DNA of 64,000 nt from assembly GCF_015277875.1 (NCBI RefSeq), contig NZ_CP063814.1, positions 744,001 to 808,000 on the forward strand, written 5' to 3'. This document shows, piece after piece, positions 28,001 through 35,589 of the stretch. The position numbers and the translations under genes are program-made. Positions within the stretch are counted from its first letter, which is position 1. Each line of letters starts with the position of its first letter. Source of the stretch: Microbacterium luteum. Its GTDB lineage: Bacteria > Actinomycetota > Actinomycetes > Actinomycetales > Microbacteriaceae. The notes beneath the pieces were generated by a model that saw only the letters and a list, made by a program, of their open reading frames with translations, did no database searches and had not been told where the DNA came from.

Positions 28001-29263
28001 TTGCTTCCCGATTCCCCCCTGGCTGAGCCCGCGCCCACCCGGCGCTCCAGCCGTGCTCACCGCGCGCCTGCCCCGGCGTCGTCGGCGGAGTTTCCGGCCG
28101 TCGAGCACGCGGTCCCACGTCACGGCTCAGCTTCCTCGGCCGACATCCCGATGATTCCCGCATCTCCCCAGCCCGCGGCGCCGACATCGCGCCGCGCTGC
28201 GCGAGCGGCCCGCGCCGTCACCGGTGTGATCCCGGTCGATGAGTCCGCCCCCGAGACGGCGACGATGGATGCCGCCAAGGCGCCCGAGCCCTCGGTCGTC
28301 GTCACCGAGGTGACCGGTGTGGACCGGTCGGCGTCCGACGTCCCGACGGACGAGAGGGACAGCGGCGCTCCGGTCATCGACGACTTCGACACCGCCGCGC
28401 GGCGGCTCAACTTCACCGGCGAGACGCCCGTGCAGCGAACGGTCGCGGCCGAGGACCCAGCCGACGGTGAGGCGCCTGCAGCGGATCTCGGCGCATCCGC
28501 GGCCGCTCCCCGGGTGTCCCGCCGGGTGTCGGGTGCCTCCTTCAAGCGCCTGGCGACCGCGTCGTTCTCGATCGGCGTCATGAGTGTCGTGACGCTTCTG
28601 GCCGTCGGTACCACCACGCCGGCCGAAGCGCTCGCCGCCGCCACGGGGGAGAGCGTCGCGGGCACGGTCATCGCTCCCGGAGCGACCGACCTGACGGCCG
28701 AGGAGGCCGACGAGATCCAGGCGTACGTCGCGCCGGAAGGTGTGCAGAACCTCCAGATTCAGCGCAGCGAGAGCTACGGCACCGAGACCTATGCCGAGCT
28801 CGCCGCCGAATCGGGCATCACCCAGACCTCCGACCTGTTCTACAACGACCCGAACGCCGAGATTCAGTGGCCGTTCGCCGTCGGAGTCCCGATGAGCTCC
28901 GGATTCGGCATGCGCTGGGGTGCCCTTCACGAGGGAATCGACTTCGTTCCCGGTTTGGGGTCGCCCATCCAGGCTGTCGCTGACGGCGTCGTGCGGGTGG
29001 CGACCGAGTCGGGCGGTGCGTACGGGGTGCACGTCATCATCGATCACGTCATCGACGGCGAACTCGTCTCGACCCATTACGCGCACATGCAGTACGGGTC
29101 GCTCCAGGTCGAGGTCGGTCAGGAGGTCGAGGTCGGCACGACCATCGGTCTGGTCGGCAACACCGGCCGCTCCACGGGGCCGCACCTTCACTTCGAGGTG
29201 CTCATGGGAGGCGAGACGGCCATCGATCCGCTGCCGTGGCTCCGCGAGCACGCCGGGGGCTGA
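28001..29263 (+). CDS. M23 (LytM) family peptidoglycan endopeptidase, membrane-anchored
   Basis: This protein of about 420 residues has a long Ala/Pro/Ser-rich cytosolic region, one hydrophobic segment (FSIGVMSVVTLLAVG, about residues 188-202), then an extracytoplasmic part ending in an M23 domain. Zinc ligands and catalytic His are visible in HEGIDF (about residue 310), YAHMQYG and GPHLHFEV (near residue 393). It should cut peptide cross-links in the wall or activate another hydrolase. The start is uncertain: TTG at 28001 gives the longest form, and ATG at 28151 is an alternative. Confidence 0.88.
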   Translation: MLPDSPLAEPAPTRRSSRAHRAPAPASSAEFPAVEHAVPRHGSASSADIPMIPASPQPAAPTSRRAARAARAVTGVIPVDESAPETATMDAAKAPEPSVVVTEVTGVDRSASDVPTDERDSGAPVIDDFDTAARRLNFTGETPVQRTVAAEDPADGEAPAADLGASAAAPRVSRRVSGASFKRLATASFSIGVMSVVTLLAVGTTTPAEALAAATGESVAGTVIAPGATDLTAEEADEIQAYVAPEGVQNLQIQRSESYGTETYAELAAESGITQTSDLFYNDPNAEIQWPFAVGVPMSSGFGMRWGALHEGIDFVPGLGSPIQAVADGVVRVATESGGAYGVHVIIDHVIDGELVSTHYAHMQYGSLQVEVGQEVEVGTTIGLVGNTGRSTGPHLHFEVLMGGETAIDPLPWLREHAGG

Positions 29264-29326
29264 TCCGATTTCAAGGGGATGCAGCGACCTGATATCCTCT
29301 TTGAGTTGCCCGCTTGCGGGTGGCAT

Positions 29327-29398
29327 GCCCCGATAGCTCAGTGGCAGAGCACTTCCATGGTAAGGAAGGGGTCGTCAGTTCAATCCTGACTCGGGGCT
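29327..29398 (+). tRNA. tRNA-Thr (GGT)
   Basis: Acceptor stem GCCCCGA/TCGGGGC, D-arm GCTCAGTGGCAGAGC, and anticodon stem-loop CTTCCATGGTAAGGAAG with GGT at the anticodon. The T-loop reads GTTCAATCC. CCA is not encoded. tRNA-Met follows 32 bases later. Confidence 0.96.
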
Positions 29399-29430
29399 CG
29401 CAGCATCCACACAGACCGCGGATGCGTCGC

Positions 29431-29504
29431 GGCAGGGTAGCTCAGTTGGTGAGAGCGCACGACTCATAATCGTGAGGTCGCGGGTTCAAGCCCCGCTCCT
29501 GCTA
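29431..29504 (+). tRNA. tRNA-Met (CAT), elongator type
   Basis: Acceptor stem GGCAGGG/TCCTGCT (with a G-T first pair), D-arm GCTCAGTTGGTGAGAGC, anticodon loop CTCATAA giving CAT, and T-arm GCGGGTTCAAGCCCCGC. It lacks the three G-C pairs of an initiator anticodon stem, so it is elongator Met or, less likely, a CAT-bearing tRNA-Ile. The tRNA-Thr/tRNA-Met pairing favours Met. Confidence 0.92.
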
Positions 29505-29511
29505 CCGATTC

Positions 29512-29536
29512 AAACCCCCGGAATTCCGGGGGTTTT
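29512..29536 (+). terminator. Rho-independent terminator after tRNA-Met
   Basis: AAACCCCCGGAA/TTCCGGGGGTTTT is a perfect 12-bp palindrome with a T tail, 8 bases after tRNA-Met. Between here and 29680 I see no gene; in particular there is no rpmG, which often follows these tRNAs in related genomes. Confidence 0.9.
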
Positions 29537-29680
29537 GTCGTGTGGGCATGAGCCCCGGCCCTTCGCGAAATCGCGGGGTGGGTCTGGCAATCAGCATTCC
29601 GCGCAAGAGTCAAGGGCCCCTGATCGCGTCGGCGTTCTCGGTAGCTTCGCGATATCGCACCCGACGCGGATGGAACCTGC

Positions 29681-31201
29681 ATGCCCCCTTCACTTCCCTT
29701 CACCACCGGTGAGCTCATCGGTGGTCGCTACCGGGCGATGGGGGTGCTCGGAAGCGGCGGCATGGCGGACGTCATTCGCGCCGAAGACACGCAACTCGGC
29801 CGGACGGTGGCGATCAAACGCTTGCGCGATCAGGATGCCGCAGCGGCGGATCGTGCCCGGAGCGAGATGGCACTGCTGGCATCGTTGAATCATCCCGGGC
29901 TCGTGACGTTGTTCGACGCGCGCATCGCGGAGGACGGCCAGACCTATCTCGTGATGGAATTCGTCGACGGCGTGACGCTCGCCGAAAGACTCGATGGCGG
30001 CCCGCTGCCCAGCGATGAAGTGGGCGCAATCGCCCTCGACCTGACGGAAGCTCTCGCCGCGGTGCACGCTGCCGGCATCGTTCATCGCGATGTGAAGCCG
30101 GCGAACATCCTGCTGGCGGCCGAGCGTCGTGCGGCGGAACGCCACCGGGCACGACTCGCCGACTTCGGGATCGCCCACCTGGCCGGGACCGAGCGATTCA
30201 CCGAACCCGGCCTCGTCGTCGGCACAGCGGCCTTCCTTGCACCCGAGCAGGTGCGCGGGGAGAGCCCGGCTCCTCCGGCTGACGTGTACGCGCTGGGACT
30301 GGTGCTCCTGCAGGCACTCACCGGGCAGCGCGCGTTCCCTCAGGCCACGGGCGTGGAATCCGTCGTCGTCCGCCTCACGAACCCACCGCTCATCCCGCCG
30401 TCCGTGGGGCCGGAATGGGCGCCACTTCTTGCTCGCATGACGGCGATCGATCCGGCCGCGCGTCCGACCGCGGTCGAGGTGGCGGCTCACGTGCGCGATT
30501 TCGCGCACCCGCACGGCGACCTCGCGCCGTCGCCCCAGCGTGCCGCTGCCGCATGGGACACGCCGACGGTGGGGGACATCGACACCGTCGCAACACCGGC
30601 ACCGGCACCGGCACCGGCACCGGCACCGGCACCGGCACCGGCACCGGCGACGCGCACGCTCGTGGACGAAGCCGTGGCCGCGTCTGCGGTCCCTCACGGC
30701 AGTGCCGGCGCCCACGTCGCCGGTGCTCGACGCCGGACCACCCGCCATCGCCCCGGATCACGTGGATGGGCCCTGGCGGCATCGGCGACAATGGCGCTGA
30801 CGCTCGGCTGTTCCGTGTGGTTGGCGTCATGGGCGGTGTCCGCGGACTCGGTCGGTGAAGAGGTTCTCACAGAGCAGACGGTGCTTCCCACTCCGGTCGA
30901 GCCGAGCGAGACGGAGACCGGGGATTACGGAGCTGTGAACGAGACCGTGTCGGATGCGCCGAGCGGCTCATCAGGCGACGAGACGACCGAAGACGACGCT
31001 TCACAGCCTCCCTCACAGGGGGCGACGGCCAACGTCGATGACGGGAATGCCGAGGAGAACGTCGACGGCGAACTCGACGGGGGCGCCGCGAATGCGGGAG
31101 CCAACAGCAACGCCGGCGGGAACGGCAACGACAACGCTGCGGCAAACAGCAATGCTGGAGGGAACGGCAACGCCGGCGGCAACGGCAGGGGACGTGACTG
31201 A
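29681..31201 (+). CDS. Membrane-bound Ser/Thr protein kinase (Pkn type) with low-complexity tail
   Basis: This 506-residue protein has a complete kinase domain: glycine loop GSGGMADV (residues 24-31), catalytic Lys46 in VAIKRL, HRDVKPANIL with Asp137, and DFG with Asp161. After the domain comes an Ala-Pro run (about residues 305-322) encoded by a hexanucleotide repeat, then one membrane segment (about residues 362-385) and an extracellular tail rich in Asp/Glu and ending in Asn/Gly repeats (NAGGNGN). There are no PASTA domains, so its signal differs from PknB. A following small membrane-protein gene starts 77 bases later. Confidence 0.92.
   Translation: MPPSLPFTTGELIGGRYRAMGVLGSGGMADVIRAEDTQLGRTVAIKRLRDQDAAAADRARSEMALLASLNHPGLVTLFDARIAEDGQTYLVMEFVDGVTLAERLDGGPLPSDEVGAIALDLTEALAAVHAAGIVHRDVKPANILLAAERRAAERHRARLADFGIAHLAGTERFTEPGLVVGTAAFLAPEQVRGESPAPPADVYALGLVLLQALTGQRAFPQATGVESVVVRLTNPPLIPPSVGPEWAPLLARMTAIDPAARPTAVEVAAHVRDFAHPHGDLAPSPQRAAAAWDTPTVGDIDTVATPAPAPAPAPAPAPAPAPATRTLVDEAVAASAVPHGSAGAHVAGARRRTTRHRPGSRGWALAASATMALTLGCSVWLASWAVSADSVGEEVLTEQTVLPTPVEPSETETGDYGAVNETVSDAPSGSSGDETTEDDASQPPSQGATANVDDGNAEENVDGELDGGAANAGANSNAGGNGNDNAAANSNAGGNGNAGGNGRGRD
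30595..30648 (+). repeat. Hexanucleotide tandem repeat (ACCGGC)9
   Basis: Nine uninterrupted copies of ACCGGC lie inside the kinase gene and encode alternating Ala-Pro. Because the unit is 6 bases, slippage changes the length of the linker between kinase and membrane segment without breaking the frame. Confidence 0.95.
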
Positions 31202-31278
31202 CGCGTCGTTCCATCGTGTGTCAAGGCCGTGCCGCAGACCGTCCCGATCGCCTAACGTCGCGGGCTGGAGGTGATCCT

Positions 31279-31692
31279 ATGAACGGATCCGAGGAGACCG
31301 CAGATTTCGAGGCGTCGAAGCGGGCGCGGAAGGCTGCCCTCGACGACTCGTTGTCGAGCGCACGCTCGAGCGACGATCCGGAACCGAAGGGGAGGGCTCG
31401 CGCGAACACCGCGGTATGGCTGGTTGCGGGGGGCGCTCTCGCCGTGCTCATGCTCGCGTTCTTCATCTACGGATTCACGCTGCAGATCGTCGTTCCGATC
31501 ATCGGCCTGATCGTCACCATCGGGCTCTACATCGGTCTGGTCGTCGCGGCCCTGACGATTCCTCACGGGCGCAAGCGGCTTCGGGCGTTGGCCATCATCA
31601 TGGGCGCTCTCGCGCTGTCCATGCTCGTGCTCGGGCTCGTCTTCTACGGCATCGAGGCGGCGAGCTTCGAGCAGATCAACTCCGTCCCCTGA
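31279..31692 (+). CDS. Small membrane protein of unknown function
   Basis: This 137-residue protein has a charged N-terminal cytosolic region of about 40 residues, followed by three hydrophobic segments (VWLVAGGALAVLMLAFFIYG, VVPIIGLIVTIGLYIGLVVA, and LAIIMGALALSMLVLGLVFY). The ribosome-binding site GGAGGTGAT sits 5 bases before the ATG at 31279 and is a near-perfect match to the 16S anti-SD, so it may be strongly expressed. I do not recognise a family. Confidence 0.78.
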   Translation: MNGSEETADFEASKRARKAALDDSLSSARSSDDPEPKGRARANTAVWLVAGGALAVLMLAFFIYGFTLQIVVPIIGLIVTIGLYIGLVVAALTIPHGRKRLRALAIIMGALALSMLVLGLVFYGIEAASFEQINSVP

Positions 31693-31700
31693 CGCGCTCG

Positions 31701-32828
31701 GTGAGCAAGACGGAAGGGGCCGCGTCCGCGTCCGCGTCGAGTGGTCGTCCGGAAGCCGACGACCCGGTCAAGGTGCGGTGGCCCACGCGGATCCGGCGAG
31801 ACACCTGGCGATACTCCCTGCGCCGCGCCGTGCACGAGTTCGGGCAGGACGGATGCGTCGACGCCGCCGCGGGACTGACCTTCTTCGCGGTGCTGTCGGT
31901 GTTTCCCGGGTTGCTCGCGTTCGTCTCGATCATCGGGCTCATCGCCGACGGTCCCGAGGTGATCGAGCGCGGCCTGGAAATGATCGAAGGAGCCGTGCCC
32001 GCCGCGGTCCTCGACATCGTGCGCGAGCCGCTGTCGAGCATGGCCGCAGGATCCTCCGCATCGCTGAGCCTGGTCATCGGCGTCGCGGCGGCCATCTGGT
32101 CGGCGTCGCTCTACGTCGGAGCCTTCGGGCGCGCGATGAACCGCATCTACGAGATCGACGAGGGGCGTCCGTTCTGGATGCGCAAGCCGCTGGATGTGCT
32201 GGTCACGATCGTGATCGTGGTCTTCGTCGTCCTCGTCGCGGCCCTCGCTTTCCTCTCCCGGCCGGTGGTGGAGGCCCTCGGCTCCGCACTGGCCTGGCGC
32301 GAGGGTGCGGTGATCGTGTGGCAGATCGCCCGGTGGCCGCTTCTGGCCGCGTGCGTGGTCGTCATCATCGCGCTGCTGTATTACGCCACGCCGAACATCC
32401 GCCAGCCCAAGGTGCGCTGGCTCACGCTCGGCGCGATCGTGGCGGTCGCGCTCCTCGCGGCGAGTTCGTTCGGCTTCCGCACCTACGTCGCGAACTTCTC
32501 CCAGTACGAGCGCACGTTCGGCTCCCTGGCGGGAATCGCGGTGTTCCTGATCTGGGTTTTCATCCTCAACCTCGCGCTGCTGCTGGGTGCGGAATTCAAT
32601 TCCGAACTCGAGCGCGGTCGCCAGCTGCAGGCGGGTGTGGTCGCCGAGGAGAGTCTGCAGCTTCCGCCGCGTGATGAACGAGCTCTCGACCGCATGCACG
32701 CGACCCAGCGTGCAGACGAGGAGCGCGGCGCGCTGCTTCGCCAGGGCGAGCCGCTTCCGAGTCACCCGGTCTCAGCGCTCGACCGCATCAAGGAGATCGT
32801 GCGCTCGTGGCGCTCCCGAGGCGATTGA
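31701..32828 (+). CDS. YihY/BrkB-family membrane protein
   Basis: This 375-residue protein has about six membrane segments and the family signatures AAGLTFFAVLSVFPGLLAFV (about residues 53-72) and FGSLAGIAVFLIWVFILNLALLLGAEFNSEL (core FLIWVFILNLALLLGAEFN, near 280-298). Members were once called ribonuclease BN but are now viewed as membrane proteins of unclear function. The last 60 residues are cytosolic and charged. The GTG at 31701 is the likely start; it lies 8 bases after the preceding gene. Confidence 0.87.
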   Translation: MSKTEGAASASASSGRPEADDPVKVRWPTRIRRDTWRYSLRRAVHEFGQDGCVDAAAGLTFFAVLSVFPGLLAFVSIIGLIADGPEVIERGLEMIEGAVPAAVLDIVREPLSSMAAGSSASLSLVIGVAAAIWSASLYVGAFGRAMNRIYEIDEGRPFWMRKPLDVLVTIVIVVFVVLVAALAFLSRPVVEALGSALAWREGAVIVWQIARWPLLAACVVVIIALLYYATPNIRQPKVRWLTLGAIVAVALLAASSFGFRTYVANFSQYERTFGSLAGIAVFLIWVFILNLALLLGAEFNSELERGRQLQAGVVAEESLQLPPRDERALDRMHATQRADEERGALLRQGEPLPSHPVSALDRIKEIVRSWRSRGD

Positions 32829-32837
32829 GGTGCGCGC

Positions 32838-33212
32838 TCAGCCGGCGTGATGGTGATGGATCTCGTCGTGCAGGCGGGACATCGCCGGAATCGTCGTCGC
32901 GCCGATCCAGATGATGCGCGGACCGGAGTCGGATCCGCACATCCACTCCGACAGCCACGCGCGCGTCGCGGCCTCGAGGCGTGCCCCGCGAGGGCTCATC
33001 GTGGCGTCGACCCCGACATCGGTCCGGCACAGCCAGTGCACCGACATCCCCTCCGGCCGCCGCAGCGACTGGATCTGGACGGAGGTCGCGACCTCGAGGA
33101 ACACGTGGCCGAAGGCGTCCACCGGAAGGCGTTCGAGCGTCGCCTGCACGTACGGCACGTCGGAGCTGTCGCCGGCGAACAGGAAGAGCGGAGAGTCGGT
33201 GGAGACGGTCAC
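32838..33212 (-). CDS. Stand-alone SIP (siderophore-interacting protein) C-terminal domain
   Basis: This 124-residue protein corresponds to the C-terminal NAD(P)H-binding half of siderophore-interacting ferric reductases: LFLFAGDSSDVPYVQATLERL, then GHVFLEVAT (each within the normal SIP pattern of an Asp/Ser-rich loop followed by a proline-rich helix region). The N-terminal FAD-binding barrel of full SIPs is missing, and upstream DNA does not hold it. The C-terminus has a His run (HHHHAG). An iron-box-like palindrome lies 10 bases upstream, which supports a role in iron handling. ATG start at 33212. Confidence 0.8.
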   Translation of the reverse strand: MTVSTDSPLFLFAGDSSDVPYVQATLERLPVDAFGHVFLEVATSVQIQSLRRPEGMSVHWLCRTDVGVDATMSPRGARLEAATRAWLSEWMCGSDSGPRIIWIGATTIPAMSRLHDEIHHHHAG

Positions 33213-33218
33213 CCCTTC

Positions 33219-33238
33219 AGGTTAGGGTGCCCTAACTT
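33219..33238. promoter_or_regulatory. IdeR/DtxR-like iron box
   Basis: AGGTTAGGGTGCCCTAACTT is a near-perfect palindrome with core TTAGGGTGCCCTAA (33222-33235), matching the IdeR/DtxR consensus TTAGGTTAGSCTAACCTAA in its centre. It ends just before the SIP-domain gene start, so bound repressor would block transcription when iron is sufficient. Confidence 0.75.
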
Positions 33239-33260
33239 CGAGCGCAACGGATGGGACGGA

Positions 33261-33797
33261 TCAGGCCCCGCCTGACGATGCGGACGGATCCGGGCCGAGC
33301 CGGACGGAGCGCCGCTCCACGAGGATCGTGTCGCGCCACGTGCCGGCGTGCGGACCCAGAAGCGAGAGTGCGATCCGCTCCCGCCTGCCCACGACGCGAA
33401 AGCGAGTCTGCTCGTGCAATCGCAGACTCGCGGTGTTCTCGGGAAAGATGCTCGATTGGATCGTCCAGTAACCGGCCTCCTCGGCCTCGGCTACCAGGGC
33501 CTGAAGCAGTCGTCGACCGATCCCGGCGCCGCGCTTGACCGGGTCGACGTACACGGAGTGCTCGATCACGCCTCGATATGCCGCCCGTACCGATACCGGT
33601 GAGGCGGCGGCCCATCCGAGAACCGCCCCGCGCTCATCGACGGCGACGAGTCTTGCCGGTCGGATCCTGCCGGCGTCGAACTGCTCCCACGTGGGCGTGT
33701 CGGTTTCGAACGTGGCCTCGCCCGAAGCGATTCCGGCGGCGTAGATCTGCTCGACATCGGTCCAGTCGGCGGCGGTCATCACCTGGATGCGGATCAT
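33261..33797 (-). CDS. arsN1: GNAT N-acetyltransferase, ArsN1/PAT-like
   Basis: This 178-residue acetyltransferase is of the phosphinothricin/arsinothricin acetyltransferase group. Signatures are IYAAGIASGEATFET (about residues 16-30), LGWAAASPVSVR, the acetyl-CoA loop VDPVKRGAGIGRRLL (about residues 98-112) and FPENTASLRLHE. ArsN1 enzymes N-acetylate the arsenic-containing antibiotic arsinothricin; the position beside an ArsR regulator supports this branch over a herbicide-type PAT. The ATG at 33797 shares one base with the stop of the preceding flavoprotein gene, indicating coupled translation. Confidence 0.82.
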   Translation of the reverse strand: MIRIQVMTAADWTDVEQIYAAGIASGEATFETDTPTWEQFDAGRIRPARLVAVDERGAVLGWAAASPVSVRAAYRGVIEHSVYVDPVKRGAGIGRRLLQALVAEAEEAGYWTIQSSIFPENTASLRLHEQTRFRVVGRRERIALSLLGPHAGTWRDTILVERRSVRLGPDPSASSGGA

Positions 33798-35116
33798 CAG
33801 CAGCACGAACCGCCCTCGGCGAGGCCGGTGGAGCAGACGCCGGTCGCGGGCAGGGTGAGCCGAACCTCTGCTGCGGCGGGTGCATCGCCATCGAGCCATG
33901 CCGTGATGGAGCGGACCTGCTCATACCCGGTCGCGAGAAGGAACGTCGGTGCCCGGCCGTAGGACTTCATGCCCGCCAGGAAGAACCCCGGCTCCGCGTG
34001 CCGAAGTTCGGCGAACCCGTGCGGCGCGACCGTGCCGCACGAGTGCACATTCGGGTCGATGAGGGGCGCCAGCCGGCGCGGCGCCTCGATGACGTCATCG
34101 AGCTCGAGTCGGATCTCGCGCAGCATGCTGAGGTCGGGACGGAAGCCGGTCGCGTTCACCACGACGTCGGCGTCCATGTGGGCCGGCTCGTCGTGGCGGG
34201 TGCCGACCACGGTCACCCCGCCGACGTCGGTCGACTCCAGGTGTGAGATCTCGAACGAGTCGATCACCGCGATGCGTCCGGCGTGGACCAACTGCTCCAC
34301 GCGAGAGCCGAGGGCGGCGCGATCGGTGAGCTCGTCGTCCGGCGACGAGGAGACACGGATCGCGGAGGCGTTGCGGATGAGCCACGTCGCCCGTGTCGCC
34401 GGCTCGGTTCTCGCCACCTCGGCAAGGGCGATCAGGGTGTTCGACGCCGAGTGGCCGGCGCCGACGACGACGGTGTGCTTTCCCGCGAACGACGCCCGCT
34501 CGGTGCCGAGCACGTCGGGAAGCGCATGGTGCACGAGATCGGGGACATCGGCGAGGCCGAGCGGATCCAGCCCGGACGAAGCGAGCGGGTTCGGCGTCGC
34601 GTAGGTGCCGGACGCATCGATCACCGCGCGGCCCGTCAGTTCCTCGACGATCCCCTCGGCGGTCCGCACGCGGAGCAGGAACGGCGCTCGAGCGCGGCCG
34701 GCGGTGCGGGTGCGGTCCATCCCCTTCCGCGTCACGGCGATCGCGCGCGTGCCGAACCGTATGCGCGGCCCGATCTGCGGCAGTGCGGCGAGGGGCTCCA
34801 GGAATGCGTCGACGAGTTCGTGGCCGGTGGGCGATCGGCTCTCATCGGCCGGCATCGTCCAGCCGGACGCTTCGAGCAGACGTCGGGAAGCCGGATCGAT
34901 GACGTGCCGCCACGGCGAGAACAGTCGCGTGTGGCCCCAGAGTCGAATGGATGCGGCGACGCGATCGCCGGCCTCGATGACGACGAAGTCCCTGCCCCGC
35001 TCGGCGAGATTCGCTGCTGCGGCGAGCCCGACCGGGCCGGCCCCGATGATGACCACCGGCAACGCCGTCCGCGGATCGTCCGCCTCGACTCTCGGCGTCA
35101 GTTCGAGCAACGTCAT
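33797..35116 (-). CDS. ArsO-like flavin-containing monooxygenase with cysteine tail
   Basis: This 439-residue flavoprotein has the FAD motif VVIIGAGPVGLAAAANLAERG (core GAGPVGLAAA, about residues 22-31) and the NADPH motif VVVGAGHSASNTL. The C-terminus ends CSTGLAEGGSCC, a cysteine arrangement suited to trivalent arsenic. Proteins of this type cluster with arsR in actinobacteria and are annotated as ArsO-like; the reaction is not settled. The start at 35116 is chosen because GGAGG lies 6 bases before it; a GTG at 35128 is less likely. Divergent from arsR over shared TATCGAT repeats. Confidence 0.82.
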   Translation of the reverse strand: MTLLELTPRVEADDPRTALPVVIIGAGPVGLAAAANLAERGRDFVVIEAGDRVAASIRLWGHTRLFSPWRHVIDPASRRLLEASGWTMPADESRSPTGHELVDAFLEPLAALPQIGPRIRFGTRAIAVTRKGMDRTRTAGRARAPFLLRVRTAEGIVEELTGRAVIDASGTYATPNPLASSGLDPLGLADVPDLVHHALPDVLGTERASFAGKHTVVVGAGHSASNTLIALAEVARTEPATRATWLIRNASAIRVSSSPDDELTDRAALGSRVEQLVHAGRIAVIDSFEISHLESTDVGGVTVVGTRHDEPAHMDADVVVNATGFRPDLSMLREIRLELDDVIEAPRRLAPLIDPNVHSCGTVAPHGFAELRHAEPGFFLAGMKSYGRAPTFLLATGYEQVRSITAWLDGDAPAAAEVRLTLPATGVCSTGLAEGGSCC

Positions 35117-35131
35117 GGTGGCCTCCACGGG

Positions 35132-35201
35132 ATATCGATGAGTATCGATGCACAGTATGACGTCGGGTATCGAAACCTGTCAATATTTACTACTATCGAT
35201 A
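35132..35201. promoter_or_regulatory. ArsR operator region with four TATCGA repeats
   Basis: The AT-rich divergent promoter between the flavoprotein gene and arsR holds four TATCGA cores: 35133, 35143, 35068+100 (35168) and 35194. The first two (ATATCGATGAGTATCGAT) are spaced 10 bases apart, one helical turn. ArsR-family repressors bind such AT-rich inverted or direct repeats, so these are the likely autoregulatory sites for both directions. Confidence 0.65.
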
Positions 35202-35202
35202 T

Positions 35203-35556
35203 ATGGTCGCGATGCTCGAGGTCACCGATGTCACGCAGGGCGCGGCATGCTGCGCGCCCCTGAAGAGGGCGCCGATCGGCCCCGACGAGGCGGAGCGGAT
35301 GGCCGCCACGCTGAAGGCGCTCGCGGATCCGGCACGGCTGCGACTGCTGTCGCTCGTGGCCTCCCATGCGGATCAGGAAGCGTGCGTGTGCGATCTCATC
35401 GATCCGATCGGGCTGTCCCAGCCGACGGTCTCGCACCACCTGAAGGTGCTCACGGAGGCCGGATTCCTCCACCGGTCGAAGCGGGGCACCTGGGCGTACT
35501 ACCGGCTGGTGCCCGACGCTCTCGAGCAGGTGTCCGCGGTGCTCATCGGCGCCTGA
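35203..35556 (+). CDS. arsR: ArsR-family arsenic-responsive repressor
   Basis: This 117-residue winged-helix repressor has the helix-turn-helix in LSQPTVSHHLKVLTEAGFL (about residues 76-94). Candidate As(III) ligands are Cys16-Cys17 near the N-terminus and Cys61 and Cys63 in ACVCDL. The Cys-Cys pair plus a third Cys matches the Corynebacterium ArsR1 arrangement (Cys15, Cys16, Cys55) more than the classic E. coli CVC-only site. It sits across the operator region from the flavoprotein and acetyltransferase genes. ATG at 35212 is an alternative start. Confidence 0.92.
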   Translation: MVAMLEVTDVTQGAACCAPLKRAPIGPDEAERMAATLKALADPARLRLLSLVASHADQEACVCDLIDPIGLSQPTVSHHLKVLTEAGFLHRSKRGTWAYYRLVPDALEQVSAVLIGA

Positions 35557-35589
35557 CGCTCCCGCCGTCGGCCCGAGTCCGGTCGGTGG

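Noticed and set aside
29464..29718. A minus-strand frame ending AGAGLEPATSRL
   Set aside because: Another classic antisense-tRNA artefact, here over tRNA-Met and its terminator.
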